Shown here: in pieces, positions 33,892 to 41,410 of the stretch
Position numbering within the stretch: the stretch's first letter is position 1
How the letters are laid out: every line of letters begins with the position of its first letter
Source of the DNA: Variovorax sp037204085
Lineage (GTDB): Bacteria; Pseudomonadota; Gammaproteobacteria; Burkholderiales; Burkholderiaceae_C
Reading direction: 5' to 3'
Length of the DNA: 64,000 bases
Assembly (NCBI RefSeq): GCF_037204085.1
Contig: NZ_JBBCBW010000003.1
Location: forward strand, 262,416-326,415
Program-made: the position numbers and the translations under genes
Notes under the pieces: model-generated
Seen by the model: only the letters and a program-made list of their open reading frames with translations
What the model was told of the DNA's origin: nothing
The model's database searches: none

Positions 33892-35082
33892 ATGAGCAAC
33901 CAAACACCAGGCTGGTGGCGGCGCACCGGCGTCGACCTGCGGCTGCTGTTGATGAGCGTGCTGCTGATCGCCATGGGCGTGGTCTTCAACGTAATGTCCG
34001 GCGGCGTGTTTCTTTCGCCCGAGAACCTCTACAACGTGGCGCAGCAGACGGCCGTGGTGGGCATCGTGTCGACGGTGATGGTGCTCGTCATCGTCGCGCG
34101 CCACATCGACCTCTCGGTCGGTTCGGTCATGGGCTTCGTCGGCGTGCTGATCGCCTACCTGCAATACACCTCGGGCTGGTCGTGGCCCACGGCCTGCCTG
34201 GCGGGCCTTGCCGTCGCACTGCTGGTGTCCATCTACCAGGGCTGGCTCACCGCCATGCTGGGCGTACCGTCTTTCGTGGTCACGCTGGGCGGCCTGATGT
34301 CGTTTCGCGGCGCGGCCTTCCTGGTGGCCGACGGCAAGACGCAGCCCGTGAACGACGAGTTCTTTCAGCGGCTCGGCGGAGGCTACGACGGCGGCATCGG
34401 CACCACCGCAACATGGGCCATCGCGGTCTTCGTGGCGCTGGTGCTGTTCGCCCGCATGCTGCAGAAGCGCCGCGCCCGCGCCCACCATGAAATGCCCAAC
34501 GAGCCGCTGTGGATGGAGGTGCTGCTGACGGCAGTGCCAGCAGCCGTGGTGTTCGTCTTCGCGGCGGTCATGAACAACTACCAGATTGCCTCGAAGGATG
34601 CGCCGCAAGGCCTGCCGATCCCGGTGCTGATCTGGGCGGTGGTGGCCATCGTGCTGTCGTTCATCGTGCACCGCACGCGTTTCGGCCGCTACGTTTTCGC
34701 GATGGGCGGCAACCCCGATGCGGCGGCGCTGGTGGGCATTCCGGTAAAGCGCGTCACGCTGATGCTGTTCGCGTTGCTGGCGGTGCTGGTTACGGTGGCG
34801 GCGATCGTGTCGATTGCACGCCTCAATGCCGGCACCAACTCGCTGGGCACCGGCATGGAGCTGTACGTGATTGCGGCGGCCGTTATCGGCGGCACCGCAC
34901 TCGCGGGCGGCACCGGCTCCATCTTTGGCTCGGTGCTGGGCGCACTCATCATGCAGTCGCTCGACAGCGGCATGCTGCTGCTCGACGTACCGATCGGCAA
35001 GCGCATGGTGATCATCGGGCAGGTGCTGATCGTGGCCGTTGTGTTCGACGTGCTGTATCGGCGGAAGTTTGGGGAGAACTAG
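33892..35082 (+). CDS. xylH: xylose-type ABC transporter permease
   Basis: 396-residue permease with about ten membrane helices: LRLLLMSVLLIAMGVVFNVMSGGVFLSPENLYNVAQQTAVVGIVSTVMVLVIVARHIDLSVGSV at the start and the EAA-like GIPVKRVTLMLFALLAVLVTVAAIVSIARLNAG. A long cytoplasmic loop (KRRARAHHEMPNEPLWMEV) is typical of XylH. The ATG at 33892 follows AGAGGGCAA; the frame is open upstream to 33808. A 314-base gap with a large inverted repeat separates it from xylG. Confidence 0.93.
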   Translation: MSNQTPGWWRRTGVDLRLLLMSVLLIAMGVVFNVMSGGVFLSPENLYNVAQQTAVVGIVSTVMVLVIVARHIDLSVGSVMGFVGVLIAYLQYTSGWSWPTACLAGLAVALLVSIYQGWLTAMLGVPSFVVTLGGLMSFRGAAFLVADGKTQPVNDEFFQRLGGGYDGGIGTTATWAIAVFVALVLFARMLQKRRARAHHEMPNEPLWMEVLLTAVPAAVVFVFAAVMNNYQIASKDAPQGLPIPVLIWAVVAIVLSFIVHRTRFGRYVFAMGGNPDAAALVGIPVKRVTLMLFALLAVLVTVAAIVSIARLNAGTNSLGTGMELYVIAAAVIGGTALAGGTGSIFGSVLGALIMQSLDSGMLLLDVPIGKRMVIIGQVLIVAVVFDVLYRRKFGEN

Positions 35083-35131
35083 ATGAACTTGCGTCGTTCA
35101 CGGTCTGGTTCGGGGCGCGCACCCGCCGACG

Positions 35132-35342
35132 GGGTACCTTTCTCCGCGAATGTCCCCCGGCCTGCGGCCTCCTCCTTTATTTCGCTGCGCAAGGCACCCC
35201 GCCAGCGGGTGCGTTGCACAGAGCAGTGGTTGATCAGCGATACACCAGCAGCGTGCCCTGGTGCACAGGGCATCGGGTGCTCCCCGCAGCGAAATAAAGG
35301 AGGAGGCCGAAGGCCGGGGGACATTCGCGGAGGGGAGTACCC
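35132..35342. repeat. 58-bp inverted repeat element between xylH and xylG
   Basis: The left arm 35132-35189 and the right arm 35285-35342 (reverse complement) match over 58 bases with about 5 mismatches, four of them in one short block. The core is ACATTCGCGGAG-type sequence plus GGCCGAAGGCCGG and AAATAAAGGAGGAGG. The 95-base spacer also has short G-rich inverted pairs, including AGGCACCCC. It fills most of the 314-base xylH-xylG gap; the open frames over it follow from the repeat and are not supported as genes. Confidence 0.9.
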
Positions 35343-35396
35343 GGTGGCCTTTGCACACGCCCTGAACAACATCGCGCAAATCGCAACAGAAACCAG

Positions 35397-36173
35397 ATGA
35401 CCACGCCTGACACCTCAGCCCCCCTCGTCGAACTGCGCGAAATCCGCAAGGCCTTCGGCGGCGTAAAAGCCGTGGACGGTGTGAGCATCAACCTCCACCC
35501 CGGAGAAGTGGTCGCAGTGCTGGGCCACAACGGCGCAGGCAAGTCCACGCTCATGAAGATGCTCGCGGGCGCCTACCCCATCGATTCGGGCGACACGCTG
35601 ATCGCGGGCGAGAAGGTCCACATCCGCACCCCCGCCGAGGCGCAGGCGCTGGGCATCGAGACCATCTACCAGACGCTCGCGCTGGCCGACAACCTCGACT
35701 CCGTGTCCAACCTCTTTCTCGGCCGCGAGAAGATGACGCGCTGGAACACGCTCGACGATCATTTCATGGAAGTGCAGGCGCGCAGGGTGTTCCAGCGCCT
35801 GAACAAGAACTTCACCAACATTCGCATTCCGGTGCGCAGGCTCTCGGGTGGACAGCGGCAGGTGGTGGCGATCTCGCGTGCGCTGTATTTCAACGCGCGC
35901 ATTCTCATCATGGACGAGCCCTGTGCCGCCCTCGGCCCCGAAGAAACCGCCATGGTCGGCGGGCTCGTGAAGCAGCTCAAGGCCGACGGTGTCGGCATCT
36001 TCCTGATCACGCACGACATGCCCGATGTGTTCTCGCTCAGCGACCGCGTCGCCGTCATGAAGAACGGCAAGCTCGTGGGCACCTACCGCACCGCTGACGT
36101 TACCGAAGACGAAGTGCTCGGCATGATCATCGCCGGCAAGCGCCCCGAAGGAAAAGAGCAGGCGCACAGGTGA
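35397..36173 (+). CDS. xylG: single-domain ATP-binding protein of the xylose-type ABC transporter
   Basis: 258 residues. Walker A GHNGAGKST at 43-51, the signature LSGGQRQ at 149-155 and Walker B ILIMDEP at 169-175, with the H-loop in LITHDMPDV. Typical E. coli XylG has two ABC cassettes (about 510 residues). This one has a single cassette, as in the fructose/ribose-like half-size transporters of alphaproteobacteria, so it should work as a homodimer. Placed after the long inverted repeat and 34 bases before the ROK gene. Confidence 0.9.
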   Translation: MTTPDTSAPLVELREIRKAFGGVKAVDGVSINLHPGEVVAVLGHNGAGKSTLMKMLAGAYPIDSGDTLIAGEKVHIRTPAEAQALGIETIYQTLALADNLDSVSNLFLGREKMTRWNTLDDHFMEVQARRVFQRLNKNFTNIRIPVRRLSGGQRQVVAISRALYFNARILIMDEPCAALGPEETAMVGGLVKQLKADGVGIFLITHDMPDVFSLSDRVAVMKNGKLVGTYRTADVTEDEVLGMIIAGKRPEGKEQAHR

Positions 36174-36207
36174 ACGCGGTCGTGGTCCGTGCGCCGGAGG
36201 CTGGGTC

Positions 36208-37368
36208 ATGACCATCGGCGACCAGCAACTGCTCAAGCGAATGAACCGCAGCGCACTGCTGCGCCTGCTGCGCGCGCGGCCCGGCCTCTCACGTGCGCGG
36301 CTGGCCGCAGAAAGCGGCCTTACCAAATCGACCGTGAGCCTGCTGGTGCGCGAACTGCTCGACGAGGGCTGGCTCAGCGAAGCGGGTGCCACTGTTGCCG
36401 ATGGCTTGGGGCGGCCCTCTACGCCGCTGCAGATCAACGTCGGCGTGCGCGCATTGATGGGCGTCGAGATCGCAGTCGAAACCGTGCGCCTCGTCTGCGT
36501 CTCGCTGCAGGGCGAGGTGCTTCATGCCGACACGCAGGCATTGGCCGACGGCACGCCCGCGGGCGTGTGCGCGCAGGTCGCGCGCATGGCCGCGGCGGCG
36601 CATGCGCAGCTGAAAGGCCTCGGGCTGCGCCTGTCGAGCATCGGTGTCGGCGTGCCGGGTGCGGTGGACGACTGCACCGGTGTGGTCCGCTTTGCACCCA
36701 ACCTCGGCTGGCGCAATGTGAGCTTGCTGCCTGCGCTCGAAAAAGCCTTTTCCGCGGCGGGCCTGCCGGGTGTGACCGTGCAACTGCAGAACGATGCCGA
36801 TGCCGGCGCGCTCGGCGAGTATGAATTTTTTGGCAGCGAAGGCGGAGACCCGCTGATCTTCGTCAGCTGCGACGTTGGCGTGGGTGCCGGCGTGGTGCTG
36901 AACGACCGCCTCTTCACCGGTGCGCAAGGCATGGCCGGCGAGATCGGCCACACCATCCTGCAGATCGACGGGCCGTTGTGTTCGTGCGGCCGACATGGCT
37001 GCGCCGAGGCCTTCTTCGGCTCGCGTGCGCTGGAACGCGAAGGCCCCGGCATGGCGCATGCGGCCGCGGTGCTGGGCGTGCTGCTGCAGAACCTGTGGGT
37101 CACCTTCGATCCGCGCGCCATCGTGCTCGGCGGCAAATCGTGCACCAACCATCGCGCCCTGTTGCAAGCGGCCTTCGAGGTGGTCAGGCGACAGGCCGAC
37201 GTGGTCGGCATGCCCGCGCCCGATTTGCGCTTGGCGCGTTACGGCGAGCTTGCAGCCGCTGTCGGCGCGGCCGCGTTGGCGCTGCATGAATACCTGCGGC
37301 CGCTGCAGCCCGATGCGCGCACGCGCCGTGCCCGCGCCGCGCGCGAAGACCGAGTACCTTCGAACTAA
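36208..37368 (+). CDS. xylR: ROK-family transcriptional regulator (XylR-type)
   Basis: 386 residues. An N-terminal winged helix (LLRLLRARPGLSRARLAAESGLTKSTVSLLVRELLDEGWL, residues 17-56) precedes the ROK sugar-kinase-like domain. Metal-binding residues H248 in GEIGHTI and C258, C260, C265 in CSCGRHGCAE are intact. It lies at the end of the xylF-xylH-xylG operon and probably represses it through the dyad at 32667-32693. The effector would be the transported sugar. Confidence 0.88.
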   Translation: MTIGDQQLLKRMNRSALLRLLRARPGLSRARLAAESGLTKSTVSLLVRELLDEGWLSEAGATVADGLGRPSTPLQINVGVRALMGVEIAVETVRLVCVSLQGEVLHADTQALADGTPAGVCAQVARMAAAAHAQLKGLGLRLSSIGVGVPGAVDDCTGVVRFAPNLGWRNVSLLPALEKAFSAAGLPGVTVQLQNDADAGALGEYEFFGSEGGDPLIFVSCDVGVGAGVVLNDRLFTGAQGMAGEIGHTILQIDGPLCSCGRHGCAEAFFGSRALEREGPGMAHAAAVLGVLLQNLWVTFDPRAIVLGGKSCTNHRALLQAAFEVVRRQADVVGMPAPDLRLARYGELAAAVGAAALALHEYLRPLQPDARTRRARAAREDRVPSN

Positions 37369-37508
37369 AAGACTCTCTTCAACGCGGCATCGCCACTGGC
37401 GTTGCACGGCCACATGCGCAAACCGCCTACGCACGTCGCCGTGGCCTTGGCCTAGGTTCTTCACTTCGCAGTCTCCAAGAACCCGGGAACAACAAGGAGC
37501 TTCATGCC

Positions 37509-39962
37509 ATGCCCGACGCCGCCGCGCGCCTACGTGCGCCATCTTCCGCGCTGCTGACTGTCACTGCCGTCGTCATCGGCCTTGCGGGCCTGGCGTTGGC
37601 TGCGGCGGGCGCATGGCTCGTCGTGCTCGGCGGCTCCTGGTACTACCTGGCCGCGGGGCTCGGGCTCATCCTTGCCGCGGTGCTGCTGCCGCGCGGCGGC
37701 GGCGCTGGCCTGTGGGTCTATGCGCTCGTGGTGGCATTCACGTTGGCGTGGGCCTTGTGGGAGGTGGGCTTCGATTGGTGGCCGCTGGCGGCGCGGGGCG
37801 ATGTGTTCTTCGTGATCGGCGTGTTCCTGCTCACGCCGTGGGTGGCGCGCGCACTCGCGCGCCGCAATGCCGCCGGCGTGGCGCCCGCGCGCGGTTTTCT
37901 TGGCGTGGTGTTGCTGGCCTTTCTGCTCGCCGCGGTGGTCTCGTGGACGCGAGACCCCGCCACGCGTGTGGAAGGCACCATGCCCGCACCCACGGCACCT
38001 GTGGCCGCCGCCGCCACACCCGCCAGCCCACCGCCCCCCAAGCAGGACTGGACAGCCTACGGCGGCAACGGCATGGGCCAGCGCTATTCGGCGCTCGACC
38101 AGATCACGCCGGCCAATGTCGGCCAGCTCCAGGAGGCGTGGCACTTTCGCACCGGCGACGTGCGCGGCCAGAGCGGCGACCCCGAGGAGACGACCTTCGA
38201 GGTCACGCCGCTGAAAATCGGCGAGCGGCTTTTTCTTTGCACGCCGCACCAGTCGGTGGTGGCGCTGAACGCGACCACCGGCGAGCAGCTGTGGCGCTAC
38301 ACGCCCGAAATCCGCCGCCCGCTGGCATTGCAGCACCTGACCTGCCGCGGCCTTTCGTATGACCCGGGCAGTGCCGTTCGGCCTGCGGCTGCTTCCACCG
38401 CCACCCCGGCACCCGCTGCACCAGCACCCGCCGGTGGCGATTGCGACGCCAAGCTCTTCATGCCCACCGCGGATGGCCGCATCCTCGCGCTCAACCCCGA
38501 GAGCGGCAAACCCTGCATGCGCTTCGGCGGCGGCACCGGGCAGATCGATCTCTGGAAGAACATGCCCAACGTGAAGCCGGGCTCGTACTACTCCACTTCT
38601 CCGGTGGTCGTGACGCGCTCGCTCATCATCGTCGGCGGCACCGTGCTCGACAACGTCTCGACCCAGGAGACCTCGGGCGTGATCCGCGCCTTCGACATCG
38701 ACACCGGCGCGCTGGTGTGGAACTGGGACTCGGGGAACCCCGACGACACTGCGCCCATTGCGGCCGACCGCACGTACACCGCCAATTCGCCGAACAGCTG
38801 GTCGATCTCCAGCGTCGACGAGGCGCTGGGCATGGTCTATGTGCCCACCGGCAACCAGCCGCCCGACCAGTGGGGCGGCAAGCGCACCGAAGGGGCCGAG
38901 CGCTACTCGTCGTCGGTGGTGGCGCTCGACCTGGCCACCGGCCGCGTGCGCTGGAGCTTCCAGACTGTGCACCACGACTTGTGGGACTACGACGTTCCCT
39001 CGCAGCCCAGCCTCATCGACTTGCGCGTAGGCAATGAAACAGTGCCCGCGCTGGTGCAGCCCACCAAGCAGGGCGAGCTGTTCGTGCTCGACCGCCGCGA
39101 TGGCAAGCCCGTGGTGAACGTGCATGAGCGGCCCGCGCCGCAAGGCCCGGCCGAAGGCGACCACACATCGCTCACGCAGCCGGTGTCAGACCTGTCTTTC
39201 GATCCGCCCGCGCTCACGCCGGCCGATATGTGGGGCGGCACCGTGTTCGACCAGCTCGCATGCCGCATCGCTTTCCACCGGTTGCGCTACGAGGGCCGCT
39301 ACACACCGCCCTCGACCGAAGGCTCGCTGATCTACCCGGGCAACTTCGGCGTCTTCAACTGGGGCGGCGTCGCGGTCGATCCGCAGCGGCAGATGGCGTT
39401 CACCACGCCGGCTTCGCTGGCCTTCGTGTCCAAGCTCATTCCGCGCAAGGACGACACCTCGCTCTACGTGCAGGGCAAGGACCGCCCCAACGACAGCCTG
39501 CCCGCGCTCAACGAGAACTTCGGCGCGCCGTTCGCGGTGCAGCTCAGCGCCTTCACATCGGTGCTGGGCCTGCCGTGCCAGGCGCCGCCCTGGGGCCACG
39601 TGGCGGGAGCCGACCTGCGCACCGGCAGGGTGGTGTGGAAGCACAAGAACGGCACCGTGCGCGACAGCTCGCCGTTGCCGCTGCCCTTTGCGATGGGCGT
39701 GCCCAGCCTCGGCGGGCCGATCATGACGGCCGGTGGCGTAGCCTTCTTGTCGGGCACGCTCGACTACTACCTGCGCGCCTATGACGTCGCCAACGGCAAG
39801 GAGCTGTGGCGCAGCCGCCTGCCGGCCGGCGGGCAGGCCACGCCCATGACCTACACCGGCAGCGACGGACGCCAATACGTGGTGGTGGCCGCGGGCGGCC
39901 ATGGTTCGCTCGGCACGCGCACGGGCGACCATGTGATCGCCTACGCATTGCCCAAGCGCTGA
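37509..39962 (+). CDS. gcd: membrane-bound PQQ-dependent glucose/aldose dehydrogenase
   Basis: 817 residues. Five hydrophobic N-terminal helices (about 1-145) are followed by a linker rich in Ala/Pro and a periplasmic eight-bladed propeller with tryptophan-docking repeats: QDWTAYGGNGMGQRYSALDQITP, then VVALNATTGEQLWRYTPE, TVHHDLWDYDVPSQPSLIDL and the C-terminal GHGSLGTRTGDHVIAYALP. This is the quinoprotein glucose dehydrogenase layout (E. coli Gcd is about 800 residues), which passes electrons to ubiquinone. Such enzymes also oxidise pentoses such as xylose, which would fit the neighbouring xyl operon. Confidence 0.88.
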   Translation: MPDAAARLRAPSSALLTVTAVVIGLAGLALAAAGAWLVVLGGSWYYLAAGLGLILAAVLLPRGGGAGLWVYALVVAFTLAWALWEVGFDWWPLAARGDVFFVIGVFLLTPWVARALARRNAAGVAPARGFLGVVLLAFLLAAVVSWTRDPATRVEGTMPAPTAPVAAAATPASPPPPKQDWTAYGGNGMGQRYSALDQITPANVGQLQEAWHFRTGDVRGQSGDPEETTFEVTPLKIGERLFLCTPHQSVVALNATTGEQLWRYTPEIRRPLALQHLTCRGLSYDPGSAVRPAAASTATPAPAAPAPAGGDCDAKLFMPTADGRILALNPESGKPCMRFGGGTGQIDLWKNMPNVKPGSYYSTSPVVVTRSLIIVGGTVLDNVSTQETSGVIRAFDIDTGALVWNWDSGNPDDTAPIAADRTYTANSPNSWSISSVDEALGMVYVPTGNQPPDQWGGKRTEGAERYSSSVVALDLATGRVRWSFQTVHHDLWDYDVPSQPSLIDLRVGNETVPALVQPTKQGELFVLDRRDGKPVVNVHERPAPQGPAEGDHTSLTQPVSDLSFDPPALTPADMWGGTVFDQLACRIAFHRLRYEGRYTPPSTEGSLIYPGNFGVFNWGGVAVDPQRQMAFTTPASLAFVSKLIPRKDDTSLYVQGKDRPNDSLPALNENFGAPFAVQLSAFTSVLGLPCQAPPWGHVAGADLRTGRVVWKHKNGTVRDSSPLPLPFAMGVPSLGGPIMTAGGVAFLSGTLDYYLRAYDVANGKELWRSRLPAGGQATPMTYTGSDGRQYVVVAAGGHGSLGTRTGDHVIAYALPKR

Positions 39963-39966
39963 GGGT

Positions 39967-41250
39967 TCAGCCCGCTGCGAGCGGCGCGCCCTGGCCGTCC
40001 TCTTCGCGCCAGCCGCGCAACCGGCGGTACAGCGTGCCGCGCGACACGCCCAGCTGGCGTGCCGCCTGCGACACGTTGCCGCCTTGCGCCGCCAGTGCTT
40101 CCTCGATCAGCTTGCGGCTGTGCTCGCGCAGGGTTTCACCGTGCGCTGCTTCCGCGTGCATGGGGTTCGGCATGGCCGGGGCCGCGCAACCTTCTGCCGC
40201 GGGCGCCTTCATCGCGGCTGCAGGTTCGATCGGCAACACCGGCGCGGCCTCGCCGGGCATTGCCACCGCGTGCCTGAAGTCCGCGCCGTCCGCAGCCTTC
40301 AGCCGCGCCTGCACCCATACGCCGAGGCCGCTCGCCAGGCGCATCGGCTGCGCGGCTTCGCGCCGGCCCAGCCTGAGCAGGCTCGCCAGATCGTGGCCCA
40401 GCATCGACTCCACGGCGCGCTCGCAGCTGTCTTCGGGCAGGCGGCCGATGAGCCGCGCGCCGGCGCCGTTCAGCCAGGCGATGGTGCCGTCGGGCGCCAC
40501 GCCGGCCAGCGCTTCCATCGGCGTGCCGAGCAGGTTGGGGCTGGCCTGAAAGCGCAGGATCAGGTGGTCGCGCGACTGCGCCTGCAGCAAGCGGTTCTCG
40601 ATGATCGTCGCGTACAGCGCCACCATCGACGCCGCGTCAAAACCGAAGCGCCGCGCTTCCATCGTGATGTCGAGCACGCCGGCAAGCTGGCCTGTCACGC
40701 CGCGAATGGGTGCCGCGGCGCATTGCATCTGCGACAGCACGTCGAAGTAATGCTCCGCCCCGTCGACCGTGCAGGCCTGCCCGGTGGTCGCCACGATGCC
40801 CGGCGCGGTGGTGCCGACGATGCGCTCGGAAATGTTCACGCCCACGCGCGCGGTCTTGCGCAGCACCGGCTGGTATGCGGCGGCCGGCTGCTGCGTGACA
40901 TGCACCACCACGCCTTCGCCGTCGGTCAGGATCACGCGGCAATCGGTGCCCGCGAGCGCGCTTTCCATGCTCGCGAGCTCCTGCCGCGCCACTTCGAGCA
41001 GCTCGCGGTTGCGCGCCAGCGTGGCGTGCAGCCGGCTGGGCGTGACCGCGTCGAAGGGAACGATGCGCTGCCTGTCGCTGTGCGTGCGGGTGCAGCGCAG
41101 CCACGACTGGATCACCGCTTCGCCGACCAGGCCCGAGGGCCGCACGCCTTCCTCGAAGAACTGCTGCCGCGCGAGCGCCACGCGCTGCGCCGGCGTCGTT
41201 GAAAAGAGTTGGCGCGGCGCGTTGGCCTTGCCCAGCCTTTCGAAAGCCAT
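39967..41250 (-). CDS. AcoR-like regulator: GAF sensor and Fis-type HTH without AAA+ domain
   Basis: 427 residues. The N-terminal half resembles the AcoR/DhaR sensor region (IQSWLRCTRTHSDRQRIVPFDAVTPSRL, then a GAF domain with NISERIVGTTAPGIVATTGQACTVDGAEHYFDVLSQMQCAAAPI). A PAS-like segment follows (LGTPMEALAGVAPDGTIAWLNGAGARLIG). The C-terminus is a Fis helix-turn-helix (LIEEALAAQGGNVSQAARQLGVSRGTLYRRLR). The AAA+ ATPase domain with GAFTGA that normally sits between is absent, so it should not act on sigma-54. It is divergent from the quinohemoprotein alcohol dehydrogenase and is the likely controller. Start ATG 41250. Confidence 0.85.
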   Translation of the reverse strand: MAFERLGKANAPRQLFSTTPAQRVALARQQFFEEGVRPSGLVGEAVIQSWLRCTRTHSDRQRIVPFDAVTPSRLHATLARNRELLEVARQELASMESALAGTDCRVILTDGEGVVVHVTQQPAAAYQPVLRKTARVGVNISERIVGTTAPGIVATTGQACTVDGAEHYFDVLSQMQCAAAPIRGVTGQLAGVLDITMEARRFGFDAASMVALYATIIENRLLQAQSRDHLILRFQASPNLLGTPMEALAGVAPDGTIAWLNGAGARLIGRLPEDSCERAVESMLGHDLASLLRLGRREAAQPMRLASGLGVWVQARLKAADGADFRHAVAMPGEAAPVLPIEPAAAMKAPAAEGCAAPAMPNPMHAEAAHGETLREHSRKLIEEALAAQGGNVSQAARQLGVSRGTLYRRLRGWREEDGQGAPLAAG

Positions 41251-41317
41251 GCTGTTCGCTGCTCCTCGAAGTGGGAAAATCGAAGGGGACGAAAGGGAAT
41301 TGCTGACCCTGCGAATG

Positions 41318-41334
41318 TGTTCCGCAATGGAACA
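41318..41334. promoter_or_regulatory. putative site for the AcoR-like regulator
   Basis: TGTTCC-GCAAT-GGAACA, a perfect 6-bp-arm dyad, lies between the divergent regulator (start 41250) and the quinohemoprotein gene (start 41411), 77 bases before the latter. Fis-type activators of this group bind dyads of this general TGT...ACA form. No -24/-12 (sigma-54) promoter was seen in the interval. Confidence 0.5.
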
Positions 41335-41410
41335 GCGCCGGACTGGGGAAATCCCGAGGGTGAACGCGAGGACGGCAAAAACGATCCTTGCGGCACAAAG
41401 GAGACTCACG

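Noticed and set aside
35083..35400. Small open frames on both strands in the xylH-xylG gap
   Set aside because: They are created by the inverted repeat, are mirror images of each other and have no ribosome site or family likeness.
41251..41410. A sigma-54 (-24/-12) promoter before the quinohemoprotein gene
   Set aside because: No GG-N10-GC spacing with the right context was seen, and the divergent regulator lacks the AAA+ domain that such promoters need.
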